Part shown: positions 32,491 to 39,808 of the stretch, one piece after another
Position numbering within the stretch: position 1 is the stretch's first letter
Layout of the letters: each line of letters opens with the position of its first letter
Origin: Acidobacteriota bacterium
Lineage (GTDB): Bacteria; Acidobacteriota; UBA890; WLXD01
DNA length: 64,000 bases
Assembly: GCA_012103255.1 (NCBI GenBank)
Contig: WLXD01000004.1
Span: 1 to 64,000, forward strand
Direction: 5' to 3'
Translations under genes and position numbers: made by a program
The notes under the pieces: generated by a model
Seen by the model: only the letters and a program-made list of their open reading frames with translations
Told to the model about the DNA's origin: nothing
The model's database searches: none

Positions 32491-34407
32491 CTATCCCCAG
32501 GGGTCCATCGCACGGAACGCCGCGCGCAGTTGGTCGTCCGATAGCAGGTCCAGTTGGAGCAACAGCGGTGACGATCGATCCAGGCCCGGAATGGCGTCGG
32601 CGTGTTCGCCCATCCACTCGATGATGTGGCGCATGATGCGTGCGTTGGCCTGGCCGTGTGCAGTGTCCGCGCCGATGTTCTCGCTCACGATCCCGCCGAC
32701 GAGAGCGATCCGGGGACTTGGGGCGAAAGCGACCTCGGATAGCTTGGCACGGTATTCCTTGTTCGCGGCAGGCCGCATCATGGTCACGATTGGCTGGGTG
32801 AGTCGGTCGATCGCATGTCTCCCTTCATGGGCGACGATCGATGAGGCGAAGGTCCGCTCAGATAGCTCGCGGATGAAGGCACGGCGCAGGTCCGAGCTCT
32901 CGAGACCTCGACTTGCGAGATCCTGAAGCACCTGTTCCCGACCCTGCCGGCGCAGCCGTAGCCAAAGTCCTTCGAAGTAGCCAGCCGGTTGTGCGGCTGC
33001 CGCCTGTCGGTCCATCGGCGCGAGCCGGTCGATCCGATCATCGGTCCGCCGCCGCTCCACCTCATCGGTCACTGCCCGCCACGCATCGATGGGACCACGA
33101 GCGTAGACGGGCCGGATCTGAACGATGGTGCCGTCCTGGGCCCAGCCGCCCGTGGAACTACCGCCGTCCCAGAACCAGGTGTTGAATCCGTTCGAGACCA
33201 TGAAATCGAGGCGCACGAACCGGAAGCTGGCCGAGCGCCCATACTGCTCGACATCGAGCGTCCGATCGACCACCCAGTGTCCATAGTTGAGATTGCGCCC
33301 GCCGGGTCCTCTGAAATGAACCTGGGCCCCGTACCGCCGCGCCAGCTCATCGACGAATTCGGAACGTCGATAGGTCGCGCCGTCGGTTCGAAGCAACGGC
33401 CACAAGTCCGTCGCGGCGGCGTCGAACCCGCGATTCAACTCGGAGCTAAACGGCTCACCGAAGGCCCGAAGCCTGTAGTGGCGTGCCGCTGAGGCCTCGA
33501 CCTGGTCCTGGAACCTCGCGTAGCCAATGAGCGCGAGTACAACCGGGTCCGTGTCGATGCGGCGCTCCGGGGGAACCCTCGGGTCAAGCGCGAGCCACGC
33601 GGCGGCTCGGAACATCCGCGAGTCCACCAGCGCGCGGACCAGCGCGCGTCGCTCTTGCGCCGCGGCCGCGGGGCCCTTCCACTCCGCGAGCAGCGCCTCG
33701 ATCCTCTGCCCGGTGTTCGTGATGTGGCGACGATCGTCCGGGCCGTCCCAATGGAAATAGGAGGTCCACGCCACAAATGCCGTCGTCCCGTCATCCGCAG
33801 CCAGCGCGAGGCCGACGCCGGCCCTGGCAAGGTCGAGGCGACCCCACTCCATCCGCAGAAACCGCCGCATGGCGTCGCGTCCCGCGTCGATCAGGTCATC
33901 GGCCGGAGGCTCCCCGGACTCTGCCGCAGAATAGAGGTGCCGCCATACGGCGCGCACGAGCATCCCCGCCGCACGTCCGGCCTCCAGGCTCGTTTCGGCT
34001 TGCTGCAGGAGCACGCGCGCGCTCGTCGCAGCGGCAGCCCAGTCCGCCCCCGAAAGGTGCTGGCGCACTCGCTCGGCGGTGGTCTCGAAGGGCCGGTCGC
34101 CAATCACCTCTGCTCGGTCCGTCCAGTCGCGAGCGCCGGCCAAATCCTCGTGGAACAGACGCCGTATCGCGGCAAGCCGGCGCGCCGCCTCGGCGCGGTC
34201 CGGTGCGGTGGCCCCGGATTCTTCGTAGACCTCGCGGAAGCCCTCCGTCGCCGCCTCGACTTCGAATCGGGCGTAGGCGCGCTCGGCAGCTGCGAGGCCA
34301 GCTTGTTGGACTGTCGGTGAGACCGCTTCGCATCCGGCGAGCGACGCTAACGAGCCCAACAGAACGACCGCCCTGGCAGCGTTGCGACCCTGGGAGCGAC
34401 GTTCCAT
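32491..34407 (-). CDS. Lipoprotein metallopeptidase-like protein under BlaI control
   Basis: This 638-aa protein starts at the ATG at 34407, two bases after the CPBP gene's stop, and has a lipoprotein signal (LGSLASLAGC). The first half is helical and repeat-like. The C-terminal half contains AHEGRHAIDRL, an HExxH zinc-peptidase motif, and a downstream KLSEVAF segment with a candidate third ligand. It is the second gene of the operon controlled by the two BlaI operators at 35162-35200. It is convergent with the selenoprotein lyase, nine bases away. Cleavage of periplasmic proteins during envelope stress is a reasonable guess. Confidence 0.78.
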   Translation of the reverse strand: MERRSQGRNAARAVVLLGSLASLAGCEAVSPTVQQAGLAAAERAYARFEVEAATEGFREVYEESGATAPDRAEAARRLAAIRRLFHEDLAGARDWTDRAEVIGDRPFETTAERVRQHLSGADWAAAATSARVLLQQAETSLEAGRAAGMLVRAVWRHLYSAAESGEPPADDLIDAGRDAMRRFLRMEWGRLDLARAGVGLALAADDGTTAFVAWTSYFHWDGPDDRRHITNTGQRIEALLAEWKGPAAAAQERRALVRALVDSRMFRAAAWLALDPRVPPERRIDTDPVVLALIGYARFQDQVEASAARHYRLRAFGEPFSSELNRGFDAAATDLWPLLRTDGATYRRSEFVDELARRYGAQVHFRGPGGRNLNYGHWVVDRTLDVEQYGRSASFRFVRLDFMVSNGFNTWFWDGGSSTGGWAQDGTIVQIRPVYARGPIDAWRAVTDEVERRRTDDRIDRLAPMDRQAAAAQPAGYFEGLWLRLRRQGREQVLQDLASRGLESSDLRRAFIRELSERTFASSIVAHEGRHAIDRLTQPIVTMMRPAANKEYRAKLSEVAFAPSPRIALVGGIVSENIGADTAHGQANARIMRHIIEWMGEHADAIPGLDRSSPLLLQLDLLSDDQLRAAFRAMDPWG

Positions 34408-34409
34408 CG

Positions 34410-35150
34410 CTAAGCCTGCACCGTGCCGGTGTAGACGAGCAGCAGGCCGATCGTGTCGTTGATCCCATGAGCTAGGATCACCGGCCAGAGGCTCCATCCC
34501 GCGAGCACGAAGGCAGCCCCGTAGACGAGTCCGCCGACGCCGATCGCCGCAGCCTTGGCGGGGCCCTGGTACAGATGAATCGCCCCGAACGCGACTGCCT
34601 GGAGGACTACGGCACCCGCGACCGCGGCCCGCGACCCTCCGAGCAGGCGCGCCAGTGTCGTCAACAGGAGGCCACGGAAGAAGAACTCCTCTCCGAAAGC
34701 AGCGAGAAGCCACATTGCTGGAATGAGGAAGATCAGCAGCTGCAGGTTGCCGGGAATCGCCGCGAACCGATCCACCGGACTCGCGGCTCCGAAGATGCCT
34801 TCCAGGAACGGGGTGGCGGCGCCAACCAGGACGGTGTCGATCACGATCGTGGCCACGACGATGCGACCCAGGGGGATTCCGATCCTCGGGCCACGCAGGC
34901 CGATCTCAGCGAACGGCGTCCCGCTGAGCAGCATCCAGGCCAGCGCTGCAGCGACCACGAGGCCGTTCAGCCAGGCGGTGTCTACCACTGGCATCAGGGC
35001 CCAGGACGCGGGAACTGCACCCACACCCCGGGCGGCACTCAATCCGAGGTAGAGGGCGATTAGGGTAAGCGGCGCAATACCGACGGGCCGGCGGCGCTGA
35101 CTGTCGAGTCCGGGCGCCGCGCTCTGCTTCACATCGCGTTCCGCTGTCAT
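34410..35150 (-). CDS. CPBP-family intramembrane protease under BlaI control
   Basis: This 246-aa protein has about seven membrane segments and the CPBP motifs GEEFFFRGLL (EExxxR), AFGAIHLY (FxxxH) and AHGINDT. Two BlaI-type operators lie just upstream of its start, at 35162 and 35185, so BlaI should repress it and the metallopeptidase gene that follows. With blaR1 this places three predicted proteases in one regulon. Substrates are unknown. Confidence 0.88.
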   Translation of the reverse strand: MTAERDVKQSAAPGLDSQRRRPVGIAPLTLIALYLGLSAARGVGAVPASWALMPVVDTAWLNGLVVAAALAWMLLSGTPFAEIGLRGPRIGIPLGRIVVATIVIDTVLVGAATPFLEGIFGAASPVDRFAAIPGNLQLLIFLIPAMWLLAAFGEEFFFRGLLLTTLARLLGGSRAAVAGAVVLQAVAFGAIHLYQGPAKAAAIGVGGLVYGAAFVLAGWSLWPVILAHGINDTIGLLLVYTGTVQA

Positions 35151-35161
35151 GCACTGAGTTC

Positions 35162-35200
35162 TACTACGTGCGTAGTTTTATTTCAACTACACCCGTAGTA
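35162..35200. promoter_or_regulatory. Paired BlaI operators before the CPBP/metallopeptidase operon
   Basis: TACTACGTGCGTAGTT (35162-35177) and AACTACACCCGTAGTA (35185-35200) match the sites at the blaI promoter in sequence and spacing. They lie 12 bases upstream of the CPBP start codon, where they would block transcription. Confidence 0.86.
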
Positions 35201-35347
35201 GAAAAGTCGGCGACCAGCCGGCCACAACCAGGCTCCGTCCGGCAGTAGCTCAGACCTCGCACCAACGTCCACAACCCAGATGAACTCACGACTCTCGGCC
35301 GGTAGAGTGACCACGATCTTTCCCTGAGCCACCGGGGGTTAGCGTCA

Positions 35348-35968
35348 GTGAGCGAACTCGACGAGCTTTGGGGGACGCTCCGCTATATCGAGGATCGGTG
35401 GCGAAGCGCCGATAGGCGAACCCTGCGGGTTGCCTTCGCAGAACTGGCGAACGGTCGGCCCGTCTCCCCCAGCCGACTGGCCGAACTCGCTGGTACCACA
35501 GCCGAACAAGCTCGGCACGCCCTGAAGTCCGGTCCGGTTGGTCTCGACGAGGACGGCAACCTCAACGAACTATTCGGCGTCATGCTGGATGCCACCCTTC
35601 ACCGAGTGGAAGTGGGCGGACGGGTGATTTACGCGTGCTGCGCGTTGGTCGCGCATTGCGTGCCCGTCATCGTGAACGAGACCGTTCGATTGGAATCGAC
35701 GGACCCCGTCAGGCGTCGATTGGTGACCCTAGAACTCGACGCTAATGGGGTTCGCCGAGGTAGTGAAACAGTACGGGCCTGTTTCCCGACCCCTCCAGCC
35801 GGACCCGACATGGACTCGGTACGTCAGGCGTTCTGTTCTCACATCCAGTACTTCGCCGACGCGAGGGCTGCCGCCGCGTTCGCCAGCCAGGACGAGCGAC
35901 GCCGAATCGTGGAGCCTGGCGACTTGCACGAACTCGCCCTCGCCACGGTTTCTCGTATCTGGTCCTAG
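35348..35968 (+). CDS. Alkylmercury lyase (MerB)-family protein with cysteines
   Basis: This 206-aa protein (GTG start) shows the MerB layout: winged-helix RPVSPSRLAELAGTTAEQARHAL, then GRVIYACCALVAHCVP, where cysteine 98 matches MerB Cys96, and VRQAFCSHIQYFADARAAAAF, where cysteine 163 matches Cys159. The catalytic Asp99 position is valine 101, so normal protonolysis of the carbon-mercury bond should be impaired or altered. There is no signal peptide, so it is cytoplasmic. It converges with merT, 16 bases away, and lies divergent to the BlaI-controlled CPBP operon. It may bind mercury or act on another substrate. Confidence 0.8.
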   Translation: MSELDELWGTLRYIEDRWRSADRRTLRVAFAELANGRPVSPSRLAELAGTTAEQARHALKSGPVGLDEDGNLNELFGVMLDATLHRVEVGGRVIYACCALVAHCVPVIVNETVRLESTDPVRRRLVTLELDANGVRRGSETVRACFPTPPAGPDMDSVRQAFCSHIQYFADARAAAAFASQDERRRIVEPGDLHELALATVSRIWS

Positions 35969-35984
35969 ACCAGGCGCGAGCGGT

Positions 35985-36350
35985 CTACAGACTCTGTAGC
36001 AGCGACGCGGTCCAAGCCGGAAACAACTTGAGAAGCAGGGCCACGAATACGACCAGAGTGGCGACTGAGAGCACCGACAGTCGAAACCTCTTGCCAACGA
36101 GTTCGCAGCCTGCGGTTGAGCACCGCTTCTGGTCATGGACATAGAGCCACCAGGCTCCAACGACCAGAGACACGCCGAGCGGGAGAGTGATCCACTCGTA
36201 GCGCATCATGGTCATCATGATGCCCGCGCCTGCGACGCCGCTGAGAATCAAAGCAAGCGGCAAGAGACAGCAGCTTGCGGCGAGCAGCGCACCGGCGACC
36301 CCGCTCAGGTTCGCGGCGGCTGAGCGCGGCGTCGGTTGAGCCTCGTTCAC
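35985..36350 (-). CDS. merT: Mercuric transport membrane protein
   Basis: This 121-aa protein has three membrane segments. The first holds the vicinal cysteine pair in LLAASCCLLPLALIL that accepts Hg(II) from MerP, and a second cysteine pair (CSTAGCEL) lies in the cytoplasmic loop. It starts at a GTG overlapping the merP stop (GTGA). The family carries Hg(II) inward to a reductase; no merA is present in the island, so the fate of imported mercury is open. Confidence 0.87.
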   Translation of the reverse strand: MNEAQPTPRSAAANLSGVAGALLAASCCLLPLALILSGVAGAGIMMTMMRYEWITLPLGVSLVVGAWWLYVHDQKRCSTAGCELVGKRFRLSVLSVATLVVFVALLLKLFPAWTASLLQSL

Positions 36351-36685
36351 GGCGTATCCGATTCCTGGTTCTCGGATAGCTTGGCCACGAAGCCAATCTC
36401 GTTGACCGCCTCGATCAGGCGCTTGGGGCCGACCTCCTCCGAACGGTATTCCACCTCCGCACATTTCTCCTCGTACGAGACCTTTGCCTCCACGACCCCA
36501 TCAACCGCGAGTAGTGCCTGGCGCACGGCCAGAGGGCACCCCCCTCACGTCATGCCCTCGACGTCCAAGAAGACCGTTTTTGTCTCCACCGGCTCCTGGT
36601 CGGCAAACGCTGCCGCGTGGATGAATCCAAGGACCATCGCTAGCAACAAAGTGGCCGCCATCATTCGCCCTGGTTTGAACTGCAT
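36347..36685 (-). CDS. merP: Periplasmic mercury-binding protein MerP with selenocysteine at the metal site
   Basis: The 112-codon frame has a signal peptide (MMAATLLLAMVLGFIHAAAFA) and one HMA domain. The metal motif reads GMT-U-GGC: the UGA at 36545-36547 (codon 47) sits at the first cysteine of GMTCxxC, and cysteine 50 is retained. The rest of the domain (LAVRQALLAVDGVVEAKV ... LIEAVNEIGFVAKL) is intact in one frame, so the UGA is the only interruption. A SECIS-type hairpin follows. A selenolate binds mercury more tightly than a thiolate, which fits a scavenger role. It lies between the metallochaperone and merT in the merR operon. Confidence 0.82.
36514..36539 (-). other. Bacterial SECIS-type hairpin after the merP UGA
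   Basis: On the minus strand, GTGCC and GGCAC pair, then TGGC pairs with GCCA after a 3-base bulge. The apical loop is CGUGC, with its G at position 19 after the UGA. Distance, stem and loop G fit the bacterial SECIS rules, although the loop differs from GGUC. Confidence 0.65.
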
Positions 36686-36700
36686 CGTTACTCTCATTGG

Positions 36701-37165
36701 CTAGGTGGTTTTGATACGGAGACGTGCCGCGTCGATCTCCGCGTTCACGGCACCCAGGCAGCACTTCCCGGTCGGGTTCCGAACTTCGCATGCACACGCC
36801 TGAGCGCTGATGGCCGTTCTGATCTCGGCTGCGATAGCCGAATCGCGAGACGTTCGGAGTTCGTTCTCGATGTCGCGGCGGCGCTTGTCGAAGCAATAGC
36901 AGAGCAGAGCATCGCCGCTGGGGTTTTTGAAGCCGGGCTCCACGTTCAGCGCGTCGGAGCGGTAGGTCGCCCCAGGATTCTCACCGAAATAGACCACGTC
37001 GCAGTTCGTTTCCTGACAGATCCAGAACTTCTGTTTGGGCGGGATCGGGGTACGAAGAAGCGCTGCAACAGTCAGCCACTCAACGTGTCTCGCCCGCTGG
37101 CCGCAAGACACACAGGCGTCAGCTACCTCGGACGACTCCGTCCGGTCGCAGCACGCTCCACTCAC
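36701..37165 (-). CDS. Zinc/iron-sulfur metallochaperone (CopZ N-terminal/BFD-like)
   Basis: This 154-aa protein has an N-terminal zinc-binding region (SGACCDR, ACVSCGQRA and ICQETNCDVVYF) and a C-terminal BFD-type [2Fe-2S] site (ALLCYCFDKRRRDI with CACEVRNPTGKCC). Proteins of this kind are frequent in mer operons and in Archaeoglobus CopZ, where they deliver metal to a transporter. It starts at a GTG overlapping the merR stop. It probably binds Hg(II) or donates electrons in the pathway. Confidence 0.82.
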   Translation of the reverse strand: MSGACCDRTESSEVADACVSCGQRARHVEWLTVAALLRTPIPPKQKFWICQETNCDVVYFGENPGATYRSDALNVEPGFKNPSGDALLCYCFDKRRRDIENELRTSRDSAIAAEIRTAISAQACACEVRNPTGKCCLGAVNAEIDAARLRIKTT

Positions 37166-37593
37166 TGTTCACTCTCACGAGAAGTCGACGCCAGATCCTC
37201 GTCGAGAGCCTCTAAGATCGGGCACTCGGTTGCCGACGCCGTGCCTTCCTCGCACGTGGTCACGAGGCTCACGAGCGCCTCGCGCATAGCGGCGACTGTC
37301 GCGATCTTCCGGTCAAGTTCCGCAATCTTGCTGAGGGCGCGACGCTGCACGTCTGCGCAAGATGCCTCCGGGCTTACCCGGAGCGAGAGCAGTTCATCGA
37401 TCTCAACAAGCGAGAAGCCCAGTTCCTGGGCACGCTTGATGAACCGGATGCGCGCAACGGTTTCATCTGGGTAATGCCGAAAGCCTGCCGCCGCCTTTGG
37501 TGGGACGGGGATCAGCCCACGCCGCTGGTAGTAGCGGACTGTTTCCACGCCGACGCCAGCCTGCTCAGCAACGCTTCCGATAGTCATGTGCAT
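37162..37593 (-). CDS. merR: Mercury-responsive MerR regulator
   Basis: This 143-aa regulator has the MerR winged helix (TIGSVAEQAGVGVETVRYYQRRGLI) and the long dimerisation helix. The three Hg(II)-binding cysteines are in place: SCADVQ, TTCEEG and ECPILEAL. With mercury, MerR untwists overlong-spacer promoters. Its own promoter and the sigma-factor promoter at 29454 share the same dyad, so it likely controls both. The next gene overlaps it. Confidence 0.93.
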   Translation of the reverse strand: MHMTIGSVAEQAGVGVETVRYYQRRGLIPVPPKAAAGFRHYPDETVARIRFIKRAQELGFSLVEIDELLSLRVSPEASCADVQRRALSKIAELDRKIATVAAMREALVSLVTTCEEGTASATECPILEALDEDLASTSRESEQ

Positions 37594-37623
37594 CTTCCCG
37601 TGACACCTCTTGGGTCCAGAGAA

Positions 37624-37654
37624 GAGTGCACTCCGTACCTAGGTACGGTGTCAA
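37624..37654 (-). promoter_or_regulatory. MerR-type promoter-operator of the mer operon
   Basis: Read on the minus strand: TTGACA (37649-37654), then the dyad CCGTACC-TA-GGTACGG (37633-37648), then a weak -10 (GCACTC) after a 19-base spacer. Spacer and dyad are those of classical mer promoters. The promoter drives merR and the genes downstream of it. Confidence 0.82.
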
Positions 37655-37671
37655 ACGCGAACAAGCAGGCT

Positions 37672-38067
37672 TCACGCCTTCGACGGGTCGTCTAACCGCT
37701 GATGCAGGTAGTAGCAGAGACCGTCGGGCGCGACCAGAAAGAACACCTTGAAACGCTGCCCGTCCCGCTCATCGATCCGAGAGTTCGCGGGGACAGCACC
37801 AGCGGCAACCACCTCTTGTTCGAGCTGCTCAAGGTCAGAGACAAGGATGGCCGCGCCCTCCTGGCTGGCGTCCCCCCCGTTTACCGAAAAACCGATGCGG
37901 ACACCGTCGCGCTCCATGAGCAACGCGGGCGGATCGTCCCGCCGCTCGACCTCGCGCAGCCCCAAGACTCTCGCGTAGTAGTCCGCAGCAGCTTCCAAAT
38001 CGGTCACTGGCAGCGCCAAGACATCGTCGGCGTAGGGATGGGCTTCGATGAACAGTCGGTCGTCCAT
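37672..38067 (-). CDS. VOC-family (glyoxalase-like) protein
   Basis: This 131-aa protein starts at the ATG at 38067 (a TTG two codons upstream is possible). The VOC pattern is clear: VLALPVTDLEAAADYYARVLGLREV, LLMERDGVRIGFSVNG and FFLVAPDGLCYYLHQR. Some VOC proteins detoxify reactive compounds, but none of the fosfomycin-type motifs is evident. It lies upstream of merR's promoter on the same strand, so it may be the last gene of the island or a stand-alone gene. Confidence 0.82.
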   Translation of the reverse strand: MDDRLFIEAHPYADDVLALPVTDLEAAADYYARVLGLREVERRDDPPALLMERDGVRIGFSVNGGDASQEGAAILVSDLEQLEQEVVAAGAVPANSRIDERDGQRFKVFFLVAPDGLCYYLHQRLDDPSKA

Positions 38068-38177
38068 GCTCAAGCAGCCTCCTCAGGCGCAGTCAGATTG
38101 TCGTCAGGAATGCCCAGGGGCTCCGGGATTCTCGCACACGCCGCGTCCACGCCGGCGAACACCGGACCGCCTTGGTG

Positions 38178-38285
38178 CGGTACCAAAACGGTACCAATCC
38201 AGCCCGAAAAGGACGGATCTAGATTGTTTTCCCGCAGATCAACACAAAACGGCAAGTCGCGTAAGTCCTATGAATAAAGGACTTA
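38178..38285. repeat. Repeats just inside the right island end
   Basis: Two CGGTACCAA copies lie at 38178-38186 and 38189-38197. A perfect inverted repeat TAAGTCCT-N8-AGGACTTA lies at 38262-38285, 22 bases from the right 34-bp repeat. Such pairs at an element end could bind recombinase or excision factors. No gene is supported between 38068 and 38309. Confidence 0.5.
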
Positions 38286-38306
38286 TCGCTAACTCGCGGA
38301 ACGGCG

Positions 38307-38340
38307 CGACTACCTCAGCACGTTGTGCTTGAAGGTCTGC
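38307..38340. repeat. Right copy of the island-flanking 34-bp repeat (attR candidate)
   Basis: This is the genuine 3' end and stop of the glycosyltransferase gene plus three bases. It matches 24757-24790 in the same orientation except for one base (A at 38333 against C at 24783). Confidence 0.75.
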
Positions 38341-39071
38341 CAGAGGGCCTTGTAGCCGTCGTGCCAGGTGATCTTCTTGCCCTCGCCGTAGGTTCGGCCG
38401 TGGTAGTCGACGCCGACCTCGTAGATGCGTAGGCGCGGGCGGGCCTTGGCGACCTGGGCGGTGAACTCGACCTCGAATCCGAAGCGATCCTCGGTGAGAT
38501 CAAGATGGTCGAGCACCTCGCGGCGGAACATCTTGTAGCAGGTCCAGGCGTCGGTGAGGTTGAGGTCGCTCAGCATGTTCGACAGCCACGTCAAGAACTT
38601 GTTGCCAAGCGAGTGCCAGTAGTAGAGCACGCGATGTCCACCCGAGCCGGAGAACCTCGATCCGTAGACGATGTCGGCCTTGCCCGCTTCTATCGGCCTG
38701 ATAAGACGGTGGCAGTCCTCGGGGTCGTACTCCAGGTCGGCGTCCTGGATGACGATGATCTCTCCGGCCGCAACCTCGAAACCGCGGCGGAGCGCGGCCC
38801 CTTTGCCTCGATTGCGATCCTGGAAGAACACCTGCACGCGCCCCAGCTTCAGGGGCGTGACCTCTGGGTCGAACGCGAACTCGGACTCGCCGGCTTCGAT
38901 CGCCTCGGCCATCTTCTGGAGCCGCTCACGCGTGCCGTCCTGGGAACAGTCGTCGACCAGAACGAGTTCCTTGTCCATGTCGACGCGCTGCACGCGATCG
39001 AGGAGTTCGCCGAACGTTGCGAGCTCGTTGTAGACGGGGACTACAACGCTCAGTCGGGGTCTTGTCGTCAT
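38310..39071 (-). CDS. Family 2 glycosyltransferase (dolichyl-phosphate sugar synthase-like)
   Basis: This 253-aa soluble GT-A enzyme opens LSVVVPVYNELATFGELL. The DXD region is IIVIQDADLEYDPED, and GSRFSGSGGHRVLYYWHSLGNKFLTW matches the polyprenyl-phosphate glucose/mannose synthases. It transfers a nucleotide sugar to a lipid phosphate on the cytoplasmic face. It overlaps the methyltransferase gene upstream (ATGA). Its last ten codons are duplicated at 24757-24790, evidence that the island inserted at this 3' end and rebuilt the gene. Confidence 0.92.
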   Translation of the reverse strand: MTTRPRLSVVVPVYNELATFGELLDRVQRVDMDKELVLVDDCSQDGTRERLQKMAEAIEAGESEFAFDPEVTPLKLGRVQVFFQDRNRGKGAALRRGFEVAAGEIIVIQDADLEYDPEDCHRLIRPIEAGKADIVYGSRFSGSGGHRVLYYWHSLGNKFLTWLSNMLSDLNLTDAWTCYKMFRREVLDHLDLTEDRFGFEVEFTAQVAKARPRLRIYEVGVDYHGRTYGEGKKITWHDGYKALWQTFKHNVLR

Positions 39072-39730
39072 GAATTCTCTTCCGAACCGGGCACCGCGTT
39101 GGCCGGGGGGCGTATCGCTATCGCTGTCAAACTCTGGCCGCGCGGCGGTCGAAGGATGGCCTCCAGGCGGGAGACAAACGGAATCACCAGCCGATCGTAC
39201 AACTTCATCTGACCCGTGCGGACCGTTCGCTGCCGCAGGAGTCGTCCTGCGACAAACCAGGCCAGCATCCCGGGCGCGTTGACGTAGTACACGTCCTCCG
39301 GTGAGAGGCCGCCGCTGGTCAACAGTTCGTTGAGTTGCGAACGGGTATATCGACGGAAATGCTCGAATTCCTCGTCGAGAGATCCGTAGAGCCAGGGGCC
39401 CGCCGGCACGAACAGGAGCAGTGCTCCGCCGGGACGCAGCGCAGCCAATGCGGAGGCCACCAGGTCGGCATCATCTTCGATGTGCTCGAGTACGTTGACG
39501 AGAACGATCGCGTCGACTTCCCCGCCCAGATCGTGGTCACCGAAATAGCCGTGATGCGTGCTCACCCGCGGGTTGTCGGCGAATCGAACGCCGAGATCGC
39601 CGTGCATGCCGAGATCCGGCTCGACGAGAATCAACTCGTCGATGGCGTCGATCGCGCTCAACTTCGCAGAGAATGTGCCTCGGCCAGCACCAACCTCGAC
39701 GACCCGTCCGGCGAGATGGGCCTCGAACAT
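39068..39730 (-). CDS. Class I SAM-dependent methyltransferase, start unclear
   Basis: The 220-aa frame from the ATG at 39730 has motif I VVEVGAGRGTF, an acidic LVEPD motif II and LVNVLEHIEDD, typical of lipid or glycan methyltransferases. In the same frame the open region runs 26 codons upstream to the rhodanese stop and reads protein-like (RNWKHSQGENYYSW), but has no ATG, GTG or TTG. Either an unusual start (ATC at 39805) is used through coupling to the rhodanese gene, or an indel shifts the frame. It forms an operon with the glycosyltransferase. Confidence 0.8.
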   Translation of the reverse strand: MFEAHLAGRVVEVGAGRGTFSAKLSAIDAIDELILVEPDLGMHGDLGVRFADNPRVSTHHGYFGDHDLGGEVDAIVLVNVLEHIEDDADLVASALAALRPGGALLLFVPAGPWLYGSLDEEFEHFRRYTRSQLNELLTSGGLSPEDVYYVNAPGMLAWFVAGRLLRQRTVRTGQMKLYDRLVIPFVSRLEAILRPPRGQSLTAIAIRPPANAVPGSEENS

Positions 39731-39808
39731 CGTGACGATCCAGGAGTAGTAGTTCTCGCCCTGAGAGTGCTTCCAGTTCCGCGCCTGAGTAGCGGAACTC
39801 GGGATCGT

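Noticed and set aside
35985-35999. CTACAG-N3-CTGTAG between the convergent merT and MerB-like genes as a terminator
   Set aside because: The stem is only 6 bp and no clear T tail follows; too weak to list as a feature.
37702-38277. Plus-strand open frame near the right island end as an integrase remnant
   Set aside because: It is mostly the shadow of the VOC gene, and its tail shows no integrase motif.
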